Of a stretch of DNA of 35,218 bases, positions 1 to 7,596 are shown in pieces. Made by a program: the position numbers and the translations under genes. The DNA comes from Acidobacteriota bacterium. GTDB taxonomy: Bacteria > Acidobacteriota > Aminicenantia > Aminicenantales > UBA4085. The notes under the pieces were generated by a model. That model did not search any database. It was not told where the DNA came from and saw nothing but the letters and a program-made list of their open reading frames with translations. Numbering within the stretch: the first letter of the stretch is position 1; each line of letters begins with the position of its first letter. Where the stretch lies: contig JAQULS010000017.1 in the NCBI GenBank assembly GCA_028749235.1, forward strand, positions 1 through 35,218, in the 5' to 3' direction.

Positions 1-645
1 AACCAGTTCCTTGCCATTATCGACCAGGAGAAGCTCTACAGTCTGCGAAAATTCGTTCTGGCCGGATACGTGGTCGTGGCCAGCCAGTACCGCGGCGGCG
101 GCGGAAGCGAGGGACAGGACGAATTCGGGGGCGCGGACATCGACGACGTCTTGAGCCTGATCCCCCTCGTCGATTCCCTGGCCTATGCCGACGGCTCCCG
201 GATCGGGATGTTCGGCTGGAGCCGCGGCGGGATGATGACCTATCTCGCCCTGGCCCGGACTTCGCGGATCGCCGCGGCCGTGATCGCCGCCGCCCCGACG
301 GACCTGGCCCTGGCCTTCAAGATGCGTCCCGAGATGGAAGGTCTCGCTTTCCGTCTTATCCCCAATTATGCCCAGAAAAAGACCGGGGCGATCGAAGCCC
401 GCTCGGCCGTGTTCTGGCCGGAGAAGCTTCCCAAGAACACTCCGTTTCTCCTACTCCAGGGAAGCGCGGACAGGAATTGCGATCCGTCCGATGTCTTGAA
501 AATGGCGCTGCGCTTGTACGAGGCCAAGCAGCCTTTCCGGCTCGTCTTTTTCGAGGGCGGGAGCCATGGACTCAACGAACATACGGCGGAGGTCGACCGG
601 CTGATCATGAGCTGGTTCGACGGGCATCTCCGCGGATCCAAATAG
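1..645 (+). CDS. alpha/beta hydrolase, prolyl oligopeptidase (S9) type, C-terminal part
   Basis: The reading frame is open from base 1, so the gene starts before the window and only the C-terminal 214 residues are visible. The serine hydrolase nucleophile elbow G-W-S-R-G-G is followed by an acidic residue in the segment QGSADRNCDPSD and by the catalytic histidine in GGSHGL, in the order expected for an alpha/beta hydrolase triad. Upstream, the motif QYRGGGGSEG and the Asp-rich stretch DIDDVLSLI are typical of S9 peptidases and acylaminoacyl-peptidase-like enzymes. Family knowledge suggests cleavage of short peptides or esters. The N-terminal part, which could hold a propeller domain or signal peptide, is not visible, so substrate and location are open. 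A weak hairpin follows the stop codon. Confidence 0.85.
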   Translation, partial: NQFLAIIDQEKLYSLRKFVLAGYVVVASQYRGGGGSEGQDEFGGADIDDVLSLIPLVDSLAYADGSRIGMFGWSRGGMMTYLALARTSRIAAAVIAAAPTDLALAFKMRPEMEGLAFRLIPNYAQKKTGAIEARSAVFWPEKLPKNTPFLLLQGSADRNCDPSDVLKMALRLYEAKQPFRLVFFEGGSHGLNEHTAEVDRLIMSWFDGHLRGSK

Positions 646-676
646 CAGTACCGGCCCGCTTTGGCGCCGCTCAGTA

Positions 677-700
677 TGGTCCCTTCCCCCGAGGGAACCA
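677..700 (+). terminator. weak stem-loop after the hydrolase gene
   Basis: The arm TGGTCCCT at 677-684 pairs with AGGGAACCA at 692-700, with one bulged base, and is followed by TTTA. It sits about 30 bases after the hydrolase stop. The T-run is short, so termination is only suggested. Confidence 0.3.
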
Positions 701-758
701 TTTAGCCCCGCTTTGCGTCTATCCAAATGACATCCGATCAAGGAGAGGATACTGAACC

Positions 759-1610
759 ATGCGTAATTTGAGCCGAAACAACAGTTTGATCATGGTCGTG
801 GCGCTGGCCCTGGGGCTGGCCGTCACCGGTTGCGTCATCATGGCCGACGACGGAAACGGCATTTCCCAGGCCGACCGGGGATTCCGCGAGAATTGGCACA
901 AGACCTTCCCGCTCGGCCCCGACGGGCGGTTCAGCCTGAAGAACGTCAACGGCAACATCAAGGTCACGACCTGGGACAAGGCCGAGGCCGACGTCTCCGC
1001 CGTCAAGATCGCCAGGCGGAGCGAGAGCGACCTCAAGCTCGTGACCATCGAGACCGATGCCCGGCCCGGCTACGTCGCGATCGACACCGTCTGGCCCAAG
1101 ACGCCGCTGCGCAACCTGCGGGTCAAAGTGGAATATGAGGTCAAGGTTCCGGCCGGCGTCCGGCTGGAGCTCATCCGTTCGACCAACGGCGACGTGGAGC
1201 TCTCCGGAAAGTACGGCGAGATCCAGGCCAAAACGACGAACGGCGGCGTCCGCCTGGAAGGCACTTCCGGGCCGGCGGTTCTGGATACCACCAACGGCGA
1301 CATCGTCGGCCGCGACATCAGCGGTTCGGTCAAGGCCGATACGACCAACGGCAGCATCACCATGACCATCGAAGGGCTCAAGGACGATGTCGTGGCGAGT
1401 ACGACCAACGGCTCGATCACGATCCGCTTGATCGGACCCGTCAACGCGCGGCTGGAGGCCGATACGACCAACGGCCATATCGACGTGGCGGTGCCCGTGA
1501 CGATCAAGGAATTGAGCCGTTCGCGGCGAAGCATTTCCGGCACGATCGGCGACGGCGGCCCGCTGCTGTCCCTCGATACGACCAACGGCTCGATTCACAT
1601 CGAGAAGTGA
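759..1610 (+). CDS. DUF4097-type beta-strand-repeat lipoprotein
   Basis: This 283-residue protein begins with a lipoprotein signal: a short basic N-terminus, a hydrophobic stretch and a lipobox ending V-T-G-C around residue 27. It is probably lipid-anchored outside the cytoplasmic membrane. The rest is a run of short beta-strand repeats, each carrying the signature T-T-N-G or S-T-N-G (for example DTTNGSI), at least seven times from about residue 130 to the end. This is the hallmark of the DUF4097/DUF4098 families, which fold as a right-handed beta-solenoid. No enzymatic residues are recognisable and the molecular role is unknown. The start is supported by an AGGAGAGG ribosome site near 741-748. 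Two candidate terminators follow, so it is probably transcribed alone. Confidence 0.88.
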   Translation: MRNLSRNNSLIMVVALALGLAVTGCVIMADDGNGISQADRGFRENWHKTFPLGPDGRFSLKNVNGNIKVTTWDKAEADVSAVKIARRSESDLKLVTIETDARPGYVAIDTVWPKTPLRNLRVKVEYEVKVPAGVRLELIRSTNGDVELSGKYGEIQAKTTNGGVRLEGTSGPAVLDTTNGDIVGRDISGSVKADTTNGSITMTIEGLKDDVVASTTNGSITIRLIGPVNARLEADTTNGHIDVAVPVTIKELSRSRRSISGTIGDGGPLLSLDTTNGSIHIEK

Positions 1611-1645
1611 CGGAGAAGCCCTGAGGCCGCGGGCCTAAGGCCGGC

Positions 1646-1664
1646 GGCATCGGGATGCCTTTTT
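1646..1664 (+). terminator. short hairpin with T-run after the DUF4097 gene
   Basis: GGCAT (1646-1650) pairs with ATGCC (1655-1659) across a CGGG loop and is followed directly by five Ts. The stem is short, but the placement 36 bases after the stop fits an intrinsic terminator. Confidence 0.45.
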
Positions 1665-1676
1665 ACCCGGAAGCCC

Positions 1677-1745
1677 AAAGGGCGCCGCGTCTGCTTCGGG
1701 AAAGATCGCTTCCAAGCTCAACCCCGGGGCGGCGGCGCCCTTTTT
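1677..1745 (+). terminator. 12-bp stem followed by T-run, second terminator candidate
   Basis: AAAGGGCGCCGC at 1677-1688 is perfectly complementary to GCGGCGCCCTTT at 1732-1743, and the T-run continues to 1745. The loop is long (43 bases), which weakens the case. The stem ends just at the left direct repeat of the mobile element that follows. Confidence 0.45.
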
Positions 1746-1749
1746 ATTT

Positions 1750-2043
1750 GGATCTTCTCCCATCTCCGGGGGATGGTTAGGCGGCACGGTATTCGGCCAA
1801 CGGCGAAACCGCGCGGGTTTAGCCTTTTTCCACACCTTTTCGAGGGAACCCAACGGGCGCCGGAGTATGTTTGAGCACGCGATGATCAATCGAAATCGAG
1901 ATGGAGTGGGAGATCGTATAAGTCCGTAAGATCAAGCATGCGGAGTTACGGAGGCGCCGAGAAAAGAAGTGGGAAAAGGCGTGAAGAACCCGCGCCGCCG
2001 GGCCGAATACCGTGCCGCAGGCCCCGGAGATGGGAGATGAATC
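1750..2043 (+). mobile_element. MITE-like quasi-palindromic element, copy 1 (full length)
   Basis: This non-coding block of about 294 bp is a long imperfect inverted repeat. The left end (CTCCCATCTCCGGGG near 1757-1772, then GGCACGGTATTCGGCC) matches the reverse complement of the right end (GGCCGAATACCGTGCC, then CCCCGGAGATGGGAG near 2033). The pairing continues inward through the GCGCGGGTT and GCCTTTTTCCAC segments. The 8-bp direct repeat TTTTATTT flanks it at 1742-1749 and 2044-2051, as a target-site duplication would. Diverged copies occur at 8678-8842, 16035-16406 and 29911-30204. No transposase is encoded, so it would have to move with enzymes supplied elsewhere. It fills most of the gap between the DUF4097 and DUF4404 genes. 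Confidence 0.8.
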
Positions 2044-2113
2044 TTTTATTTCCGGATGCCGGGGGGACGTCGCGCGCGCTTTTATGTTATCATCCGGATA
2101 AAGGGAGCTCCCC

Positions 2114-2386
2114 ATGGATAAAGACCATCTGAACGAATCCCTGATTGAACTGCGCGACGAGCTGCGCTCCGTCACGGCGGTCGACGACTCCTCGCGCGAG
2201 ACCCTGCGGCGGCTGGATGACGACATCCACCGCATCCTGAACAATGAAGGCGGCGTGCCGGCCGAACATCACGCCAGCCTGCGGGAAAGCCTTCAGGATT
2301 CCATCCAGGTCTTCGAGGCCTCCCATCCCACCGTCACGATCCTGGTCGAGCGCCTGATCAAGGCTTTGAGCGACATGGGGATATGA
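2114..2386 (+). CDS. DUF4404 family small protein
   Basis: A 90-residue soluble, highly charged and mostly helical protein with no signal peptide. The opening (MDKDHLNESLIELRDELRSV), a central DDDIHRIL and a C-terminal HPTVTILVERLIKALSDMGI-like amphipathic helix match my memory of the DUF4404 family, whose role is unknown. An AGGGAGCTCC ribosome site lies 5-12 bases before the ATG. It is convergent with ptb, leaving 44 bases between the two stops with no clear terminator. Its promoter would lie within or next to the right end of mobile element copy 1. Confidence 0.75.
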   Translation: MDKDHLNESLIELRDELRSVTAVDDSSRETLRRLDDDIHRILNNEGGVPAEHHASLRESLQDSIQVFEASHPTVTILVERLIKALSDMGI

Positions 2387-2430
2387 TGAAGACGTCCCTC
2401 TTCGTTCGCTAGTGCCGGTTTCTTTCTCGA

Positions 2431-3330
2431 TCAGGCCAGCAGCGAGCCGAGGGCGATCGAATAGTACTTCGAGTCTTCACTGTCGGACCGCGAGGTCAGC
2501 ACGCACGGGCAGTTGGCCCCGGCCACGACCGCCGCGTTCTCGCCGCCGGCCAGGTAGGAGCAGGTCTTGAAGAAGACATTGCCCGCCTCGATGGCCGGGA
2601 AGAGCAGGATGTCGGCGTCGCCGGCCACTTCGGATTTGACGCCCTTGATCTCGGCGCTCTCCTTGGAGAAGGCCACGTCCAGGGCCAAGGGGCCGTCCAC
2701 GATGGCGCCCTTGATCTGGCCGCGCTCGGCCATCCGGGTCAAAAGGGCCGCGTCAAGGGTCGCCTGCATCTTGGGATTGACCTTTTCCACGGCGCAGATG
2801 ATGGCCGCCTTGGGCTTGTCGATGCCCAGCCGCTTGGCGGCCTCGATGCAGTAGGCCAGGATCTGGGCCTTGGCCTCCAGGTCCGGATAGGGGATGACCG
2901 CCGCGTCGGCGCAGACGATCAGCTTTTTCCAGCGGGGCACCTGGATGATGCTGACATGGGACAGGAGCCGGCCCGGCTTGAGCAGGCCCTTTTCCTTGTC
3001 GATGATGGCCTTGATGTAGACCGAGGAATCGATCAGGCCTTTCATGAGAAAATCGGCTTCGCCGGCGCGGACCCGGGCGACCGCGTCCGTCAGGGCCGAG
3101 GCCTGGTCGGCGTGGTCGACGATGGTGAAGAGGCCGGCATCGACCTTGTTCTCGGCCGCGACCTTCTCGATTTTGGCCTTGGATCCGGTCAGAACGGCCT
3201 TGACCAGGCCCTCGCGGCAGGCCCGGCCTACGGCCTCGATGGTATGGGGGTCCTCGCCGCAGGCCACGGACAGCCGCTTGACCGGCTTGCCTTTGACGTG
3301 CTCGACGATCTGTTGCAGCGACGTGATCAT
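2431..3330 (-). CDS. ptb: phosphate butyryltransferase (phosphate acyltransferase family)
   Basis: At 299 residues the protein has the usual length for Ptb, which converts butyryl-CoA plus phosphate to butyryl-phosphate and CoA. Family segments seen include the N-terminal VACGEDPHTIEAV, the central FLMKGLIDSS, LLSHVSIIQVP and DAAVIPYPDL, and the C-terminal FPAIEAGNVFFKT and SRSDSEDSKYYSIALG. It lies downstream of butyrate kinase in the same operon, so the pair would complete substrate-level phosphorylation from butyryl-CoA, or run in reverse for branched acids. The start is fixed by a GGAGGA ribosome site seven bases before the ATG. A tight GC hairpin occupies the 39-base gap to buk. Related acyl groups such as isobutyryl or isovaleryl could also be substrates. 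Confidence 0.93.
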   Translation of the reverse strand: MITSLQQIVEHVKGKPVKRLSVACGEDPHTIEAVGRACREGLVKAVLTGSKAKIEKVAAENKVDAGLFTIVDHADQASALTDAVARVRAGEADFLMKGLIDSSVYIKAIIDKEKGLLKPGRLLSHVSIIQVPRWKKLIVCADAAVIPYPDLEAKAQILAYCIEAAKRLGIDKPKAAIICAVEKVNPKMQATLDAALLTRMAERGQIKGAIVDGPLALDVAFSKESAEIKGVKSEVAGDADILLFPAIEAGNVFFKTCSYLAGGENAAVVAGANCPCVLTSRSDSEDSKYYSIALGSLLA

Positions 3331-3343
3331 GGATGATTCCTCC

Positions 3344-3360
3344 GCCCCGCCCGGCGGGGC
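3344..3360 (-). promoter_or_regulatory. GC hairpin in the buk-ptb gap
   Basis: GCCCCGCC (3344-3351) and GGCGGGGC (3353-3360) form a perfect 8-bp stem with a one-base centre. It ends directly next to the ptb ribosome site (complement of 3338-3343). It could stabilise or separate the two parts of the transcript, or tune ptb translation. No T-run follows, so it is not an obvious terminator. Confidence 0.4.
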
Positions 3361-3369
3361 CCGCCGATA

Positions 3370-4434
3370 TTATGAATAGATCTTGGCCTTTTCCTCGCCC
3401 CGCAGAACCCGCAGGCCGGCGGCGGCCAGGGCGACCATCTCGTTCTCGCCGGGATAGATGAAAACCCGGCCCAGGAAGCCGGTCCGCTCGACGATGGCGT
3501 CGATGAACTTCCGGCTGAAGGCCAGGCCGCCGGTCAGGACGATGCCGTCCACGGTGCCGCGCAGGACGGTCGCCGCGCCGCCGATGCCCTTGGCGATGGT
3601 CGCGGTCATGGCCTCGAAGACGACGGCGGCTTCGGGATCGCCCGCCGCGATGCGGGATTCGACCTGGCGCATGTCGTTGGTCTTGAGCAAGGCGACCATG
3701 CCGCCCTTGCCCGCCAGCTTGCGCTTGAGGTCGTCCTTGGTGAACTGCCCGGAGAAACAGAGATTGACCAGATCGTAGGCCGGGACCGTGCCCGCCCGCT
3801 CGGGGGCGATCGGGCCCTCGCCGTGCAGGGCGTTGTTGACGTCCACGACCCGGCCTTTGAGGTGGGCTCCGACCGATATCCCTCCGCCCAGGTGGCAGAC
3901 GATCAGATTGCAGTCTTCGTAGGCCTTGCCCAGCTCCTTGGCCGCCAGCCGGGCCGCGTACTTGTGGTTGAGGGCGTGGAAGATGCTTCGCCGCTTGATC
4001 TCAGCCATGCCCGTCAGCCGGGCCCAGTCGGCCAGCTCGTCGACCACGACCGGATCGACGATGTAAGCGGGGATGCCGAGAGGCCGGGCGATCTCGTCGG
4101 CGATCAGCCCGCCCAGGTTGGAGGCGTGCTCGCCCTGGATGCCCTGGAACAGATCCTCCAGCAGGCGTTCGTTGACGGCGAAGATGCCGCTGGGGATGGG
4201 GTTCAGCAGCCCGCCGCGGCCGATCACGGCATCGAAGCTCGAGGCGTCGATGGCCTTTTCCTTGAGCACCCCCAGGATGATGTCCTTGCGGAAGCCTTTC
4301 TGCTCGACGATGCGGGCGAAGGGGGCCACTTCTTCGGTCGAATGGGAGATGCTTTGGGAGAAAACTTCGTTCTCGTCTTCGTAGACGGCGATCTTGGTCG
4401 ATGTCGAGCCCGGATTGATGATCAGGAGACGCAT
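3370..4434 (-). CDS. buk: butyrate kinase (acetokinase family)
   Basis: This 354-residue ASKHA-fold kinase transfers phosphate between butyryl-phosphate and ADP, giving ATP and butyrate. The phosphate-binding start MRLLIINPGSTSTKIAVYE, the central NLIVCHLGGGISVGAH and VDVNNALHGEGPIAPERAG segments, and the C-terminal DGIVLTGGLAFS adenosine site are all present and in order. The frame is open for another 57 codons upstream, but that stretch overlaps pyrE, has no family similarity and is rejected. The chosen ATG has an AAAGGA ribosome site and lies 10 bases after the pyrE stop. It is the middle gene of pyrE-buk-ptb and presumably co-transcribed from the promoter before pyrE. Confidence 0.95.
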   Translation of the reverse strand: MRLLIINPGSTSTKIAVYEDENEVFSQSISHSTEEVAPFARIVEQKGFRKDIILGVLKEKAIDASSFDAVIGRGGLLNPIPSGIFAVNERLLEDLFQGIQGEHASNLGGLIADEIARPLGIPAYIVDPVVVDELADWARLTGMAEIKRRSIFHALNHKYAARLAAKELGKAYEDCNLIVCHLGGGISVGAHLKGRVVDVNNALHGEGPIAPERAGTVPAYDLVNLCFSGQFTKDDLKRKLAGKGGMVALLKTNDMRQVESRIAAGDPEAAVVFEAMTATIAKGIGGAATVLRGTVDGIVLTGGLAFSRKFIDAIVERTGFLGRVFIYPGENEMVALAAAGLRVLRGEEKAKIYS

Positions 4435-4444
4435 GGCGATCCTT

Positions 4445-5038
4445 TCAGGCCTTCTTGTCGGAAGCGCCGGGTTTGGTGATGGGCAGTCCCTGCTTGCAGA
4501 AGGGGCAGACGTCGGGTTCAAAAGCCTCGACCTTGAGGGCCAGCAGGCTGCCCACGGGCTTGCCTTCGACCGGGATAGCGCCGCCGCTGCGGTCCACCAG
4601 GACATAGATGCCGGCCACTTCGACCGACTTCTCCTTGAGGGCGGCGACGACTTCGTTGATCGAACCGCCGGTCGTCAGGATGTCCTCGACGATGACGGCC
4701 CGCGAGCCTTCGATGCCGGCGAAGCCGGCCCGGAAGGCCATCTTCTCCTCGACCCGCTGGCTGAAGGCGAACTTTTTGCCCAGCTTGAGAGCCGTGAGGA
4801 AGCCCAGGGCGATGGCCCCGTAGGCGGGGGAGACGACGTAGTCGAAGTCGGGAACTTCGCGGCGGATTTTCTCGACCAGGAGGTCGATGATCTTGTCCAT
4901 GACGGCGGGCTTCTCGATCAGCCGGATCTTCTCGAAGTACCACTCGGAATGCTTGCCCGAAGTCAGCTTGAAATGCCCCCGCAGCAGGGCGTCGGAATCC
5001 TGGAAAAGCTTCAAGACCTTGTCATTGAGGTCGAACAT
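4445..5038 (-). CDS. pyrE: orotate phosphoribosyltransferase
   Basis: A 197-residue type I phosphoribosyltransferase. The segment GHFKLTSGKHSEWYFEK is typical of orotate enzymes, and the PRPP-binding loop AVIVEDILTTGGSINE is intact at about residues 113-128. Family knowledge gives the role: orotate plus PRPP to OMP in pyrimidine synthesis. The C-terminus has an extra C-P-F-C-K-Q-G motif that may bind metal, as in some longer bacterial PyrE proteins. It is first in an operon with butyrate kinase and Ptb, an unusual pairing of pyrimidine and fermentation genes. A CTTGCGAGGATGG-rich leader precedes it, and the ribosome site is GGAGA before the ATG. Confidence 0.9.
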   Translation of the reverse strand: MFDLNDKVLKLFQDSDALLRGHFKLTSGKHSEWYFEKIRLIEKPAVMDKIIDLLVEKIRREVPDFDYVVSPAYGAIALGFLTALKLGKKFAFSQRVEEKMAFRAGFAGIEGSRAVIVEDILTTGGSINEVVAALKEKSVEVAGIYVLVDRSGGAIPVEGKPVGSLLALKVEAFEPDVCPFCKQGLPITKPGASDKKA

Positions 5039-5088
5039 GGAGCCGTCTCCTTGCGAGGATGGCGCCTCCCTTGCGGCGAGGCGGGCGA

Positions 5089-5116
5089 ATTATATCCTAA
5101 AGCCCGGGCGGCCCAA
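5089..5116 (-). promoter_or_regulatory. promoter for pyrE-buk-ptb
   Basis: On the minus strand a perfect TATAAT (complement of 5089-5094) is preceded after 16 bases by TTGGGC (complement of 5111-5116). It lies about 50 bases before the pyrE start. The -10 box is strong and the -35 box is partial. Confidence 0.6.
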
Positions 5117-5293
5117 AATCTCGGGATGGGAAACTAATGTGGCTTGAATTGTAAAGGATAAGTCCTGGTTGTTCAGCGCCTTGACGGCCTTAGAGATGGA
5201 GTGATAGTCTCTGCTTATGTCAGAGGGGGAATATCTTCGGACTTCGAGTATAGCTGACTTTGTCTATAACCATTCTTGAACCGGATCATCCAT

Positions 5294-5971
5294 ATGGATA
5301 TCGAAAAGTTTTTTAAAGAGTTCCAAGACCATTTAGCCCCGCGGCTCGATACTTATGAACAGGCGATCTATTTATAGTTATTTCGACGCACGCATTTTAT
5401 CGGTCTTAAAGAGGCAGTTATAGGTTTCAAGTCCGCTCGTCGCCGAATGGCATGTGGTGTTGGTGAGAAGGGTAAGCCGATGTCTGAGACCACGGCTTAC
5501 GTGAAGCTAAGATCACTTGAAGAGAAGGGATGCATAAGGATTTTAGACAGTACCCGTGATGGCCATAAGATCGGGTTTTATCTTCCATCCGAAATCTTGG
5601 GCGTCGTGGGGACTGAAGTGCCCGTTGTGCCTCCTGATCTTGAAACACAAGATTTCTTCAATGTCGCTGAGAACCGCAACAGAATATTATTGCGCGAAGA
5701 GTATCGTTGCTTCTATTGCCTTCGCCAGATCAACGCAGAGAACTATGTAATCGAACATGTTGTGTCACGCCCGTCGGGCAACGACACATATCGAAATGTC
5801 GTCGCGGCCTGTAGACAGTGTAACAATCGAAAAGGCTCGAAAAATGTCGAAGATTGGATCCGGACTTTATATAGAGAAGGACTTCTTGAAGAAGCCGAGT
5901 TTCGGAAACGCGTATCTTACCTGGAGCGATTACGGTCAGGTGAACTTAAACCACTGCAGATTACGGACTAA
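5294..5971 (+). pseudogene. HNH endonuclease gene interrupted by an in-frame TAG
   Basis: Reading from ATG 5294 gives MDIEKFFKEFQDHLAPRLDT then YEQAIYL, followed by TAG at 5375-5377. The same frame then continues with LFRRTHFIGLKEAVIGFKSA, which looks like the natural continuation of one N-terminal domain. The downstream part runs to 5971 and holds a winged-helix-like region (TTAYVKLRSLEEKGCIRILD) and an HNH nuclease core: C-F-Y-C, I-E-H-V-V-S-R, then C-R-Q-C-N-N-R-K-G. A single nonsense change, probably from a Tyr codon, explains the break. Restart at the ATG codons at 5447 or 5480 could still yield a shorter product with the HNH core. Base composition is clearly less GC-rich than the flanks, suggesting transfer. 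The intact homologue would be a small DNA nuclease of unknown context. Confidence 0.75.
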
Positions 5972-6107
5972 CAACAACATTTTCCGAAAGGGGCTATACG
6001 TCACCCCGCATGTGCGTGAAGGAAATACAGAGTTATAAGACAGCGAAAGTACGTAAAGCAGTCGCTCGACTATTATTAACTGTCAAACTCCGTCTCGCCT
6101 CATTTGG

Positions 6108-7460
6108 TCACTTGTGATCCCGCAAAATATATTTACGGAATGGGTCTTGAGAACTGCTTCCGATTTCAACAAGGACTCCATCTTCCACCATCCGGCGTAG
6201 CCGCGTCCTGGCGGTTCGATCGGATGTTTTCCAAAGCTTCGCGGCGGATTGCGTTGAAATATGCCCTTCCTCGCTAAGGCGCTTTAGGAGTACGGTCCGC
6301 CATTCCGAGCGCGCCGGAGCGATTGTTCGTTCGCCGAATAATGTTACCCGGAAGTTTGTTCCCAGTTCTTCAAAGCGGGGTTCGGGGAGCCCCATTGCTG
6401 AACATGCGGAAGCGATACGACCAAGGCCGGAGCCCCATTGCTCGATAAGGCCCAATTCTCGGAACGTTCGGCCAATCACCCGATTGCGGAGACGCGAGAC
6501 GCCGGCTAATGCGGCTTCCATGGTCAGGCCGAAGGGGAGTAATCCCGGATTCGTGATTTCAATCCGGTCATCGAAGACGGCAACCTTCGTCCCGGCTCCG
6601 CCGATAGAATAATCGGCATGAACAACGGCATTAATGACGGCCTCGCGTATCGCTTCGACCGGATACTCGGGTGTGTCATGCCTGCGTACGCTTCCGATCG
6701 TTATGCCTTGCCGTGTGTGGCGTGCAACGAACGCGATGACGCTTTCAACGGCTTTCGGAAGATGTTCGTTGATTTCCGTATGATCAAGGAACTCAGCCGT
6801 ATTTCGCCCGAGGAAACGGGCGCAGCGGATCGTCGCCGAAGGGAATAATCGTTCTCTCGGCTTGCCAAAAAGGAGCATCGCACCGATGCTGGGAACTTCA
6901 CGCGCCCCACGCCCGACTAGAAGTCCCAGGGTTCGCTGCTTCGGTAGAGTCAGCGGGCGGGCCATTTCGGCGAACAGCTCGGAAGCAGCTCGGAAGTCGA
7001 TATCTTCCGAGCTCGTTTCCAAGCAGGGTTGCTCATCGAAGAAGGTATTTAGGGCCAGTCGGCGAATCTCCGCTGTAAGCTCCGGTCCGGCTGATCGATT
7101 AGTCGAACCGAGCCTGATATAGACGCCGGTCTCCGCTCCGTCGGCAAGGGCATAGAAAGGTCCGCCCATATGAGCCACTGTCACAGTGATAAGCTGGAGC
7201 TTTCGCCAAGGCCGGATTTGAATGTCCGGGACCAAGAGCGGACGGATTCCGTCCGAGAAGGCGTTAGCCAATCGAGTCTCATCCGTGACGGGATCCTTTA
7301 GCCCAACGATTCGTTTGGTTTTATCTTCTACCCCGATGACAATAGTCCCGCCAGCCGTATTAGCGAAGGCGACTATGGTCCGGATGATGGGCGTAAGCGA
7401 ATGGCAATTCTCCTTGAATTCCAGGGTTTTGCCTTCGTTACGGGCCAAATATTCTTCCAT
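6108..7460 (-). CDS. AlbA_2 / ATPase-domain transcriptional regulator-like protein
   Basis: A 450-residue protein with three visible parts. Residues about 8-125 form an AlbA_2 (Schlafen-type) domain, with the hallmarks LEFKEN and FANTAGGTIVIGVED. Residues about 265-375 resemble the HATPase_c_4 region, with EAIREAVINAVVHADYS, DDRIEITNPGLLPFG and QWGSGLGRI. Residues about 385-445 look like a winged helix (STQSAAKLWKTSDRTARTRL). The family is annotated as a predicted transcriptional regulator or ATP-binding protein, is often found in mobile or defence-rich regions, and is poorly characterised. It sits tail to tail with the broken HNH gene in a lower-GC patch and diverges from the URO-D gene. No partner genes are visible here. 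Confidence 0.85.
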   Translation of the reverse strand: MEEYLARNEGKTLEFKENCHSLTPIIRTIVAFANTAGGTIVIGVEDKTKRIVGLKDPVTDETRLANAFSDGIRPLLVPDIQIRPWRKLQLITVTVAHMGGPFYALADGAETGVYIRLGSTNRSAGPELTAEIRRLALNTFFDEQPCLETSSEDIDFRAASELFAEMARPLTLPKQRTLGLLVGRGAREVPSIGAMLLFGKPRERLFPSATIRCARFLGRNTAEFLDHTEINEHLPKAVESVIAFVARHTRQGITIGSVRRHDTPEYPVEAIREAVINAVVHADYSIGGAGTKVAVFDDRIEITNPGLLPFGLTMEAALAGVSRLRNRVIGRTFRELGLIEQWGSGLGRIASACSAMGLPEPRFEELGTNFRVTLFGERTIAPARSEWRTVLLKRLSEEGHISTQSAAKLWKTSDRTARTRLRRMVEDGVLVEIGSSSQDPFRKYILRDHK

Positions 7461-7564
7461 CTTCTCCCCGCTTTTCGATACCCCCTGCTTTCAGTCCTTA
7501 TTATCGCCTAGAAATTCCGGAAATCAAAGGGACAAAGGCATACCCAGAACCGGAATCGTGCGCT

Positions 7565-7591
7565 TTGACTTGCCGGTGCGGCTGGTATAAA
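7565..7591 (+). promoter_or_regulatory. promoter before the URO-D-family gene, possibly giving a leaderless mRNA
   Basis: TTGACT (7565-7570) and TATAAA (7586-7591) are separated by 15 bases. The first ATG is only five bases after the -10 box, so transcription would begin at or just inside the start codon. Confidence 0.45.
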
Positions 7592-7596
7592 ACGGG

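Noticed and set aside
1215-1600. Repeated DNA units containing GATACGACCAACGGC, considered as a repeat array or CRISPR.
   Set aside because: The units are in frame and encode the T-T-N-G strands of the DUF4097 protein. Spacing and sequence vary, and there are no unique spacers or cas genes.
4435-4605. Extended butyrate kinase start.
   Set aside because: It overlaps pyrE, lacks family similarity, and the ATG at 4434 with AAAGGA matches the conserved N-terminus.
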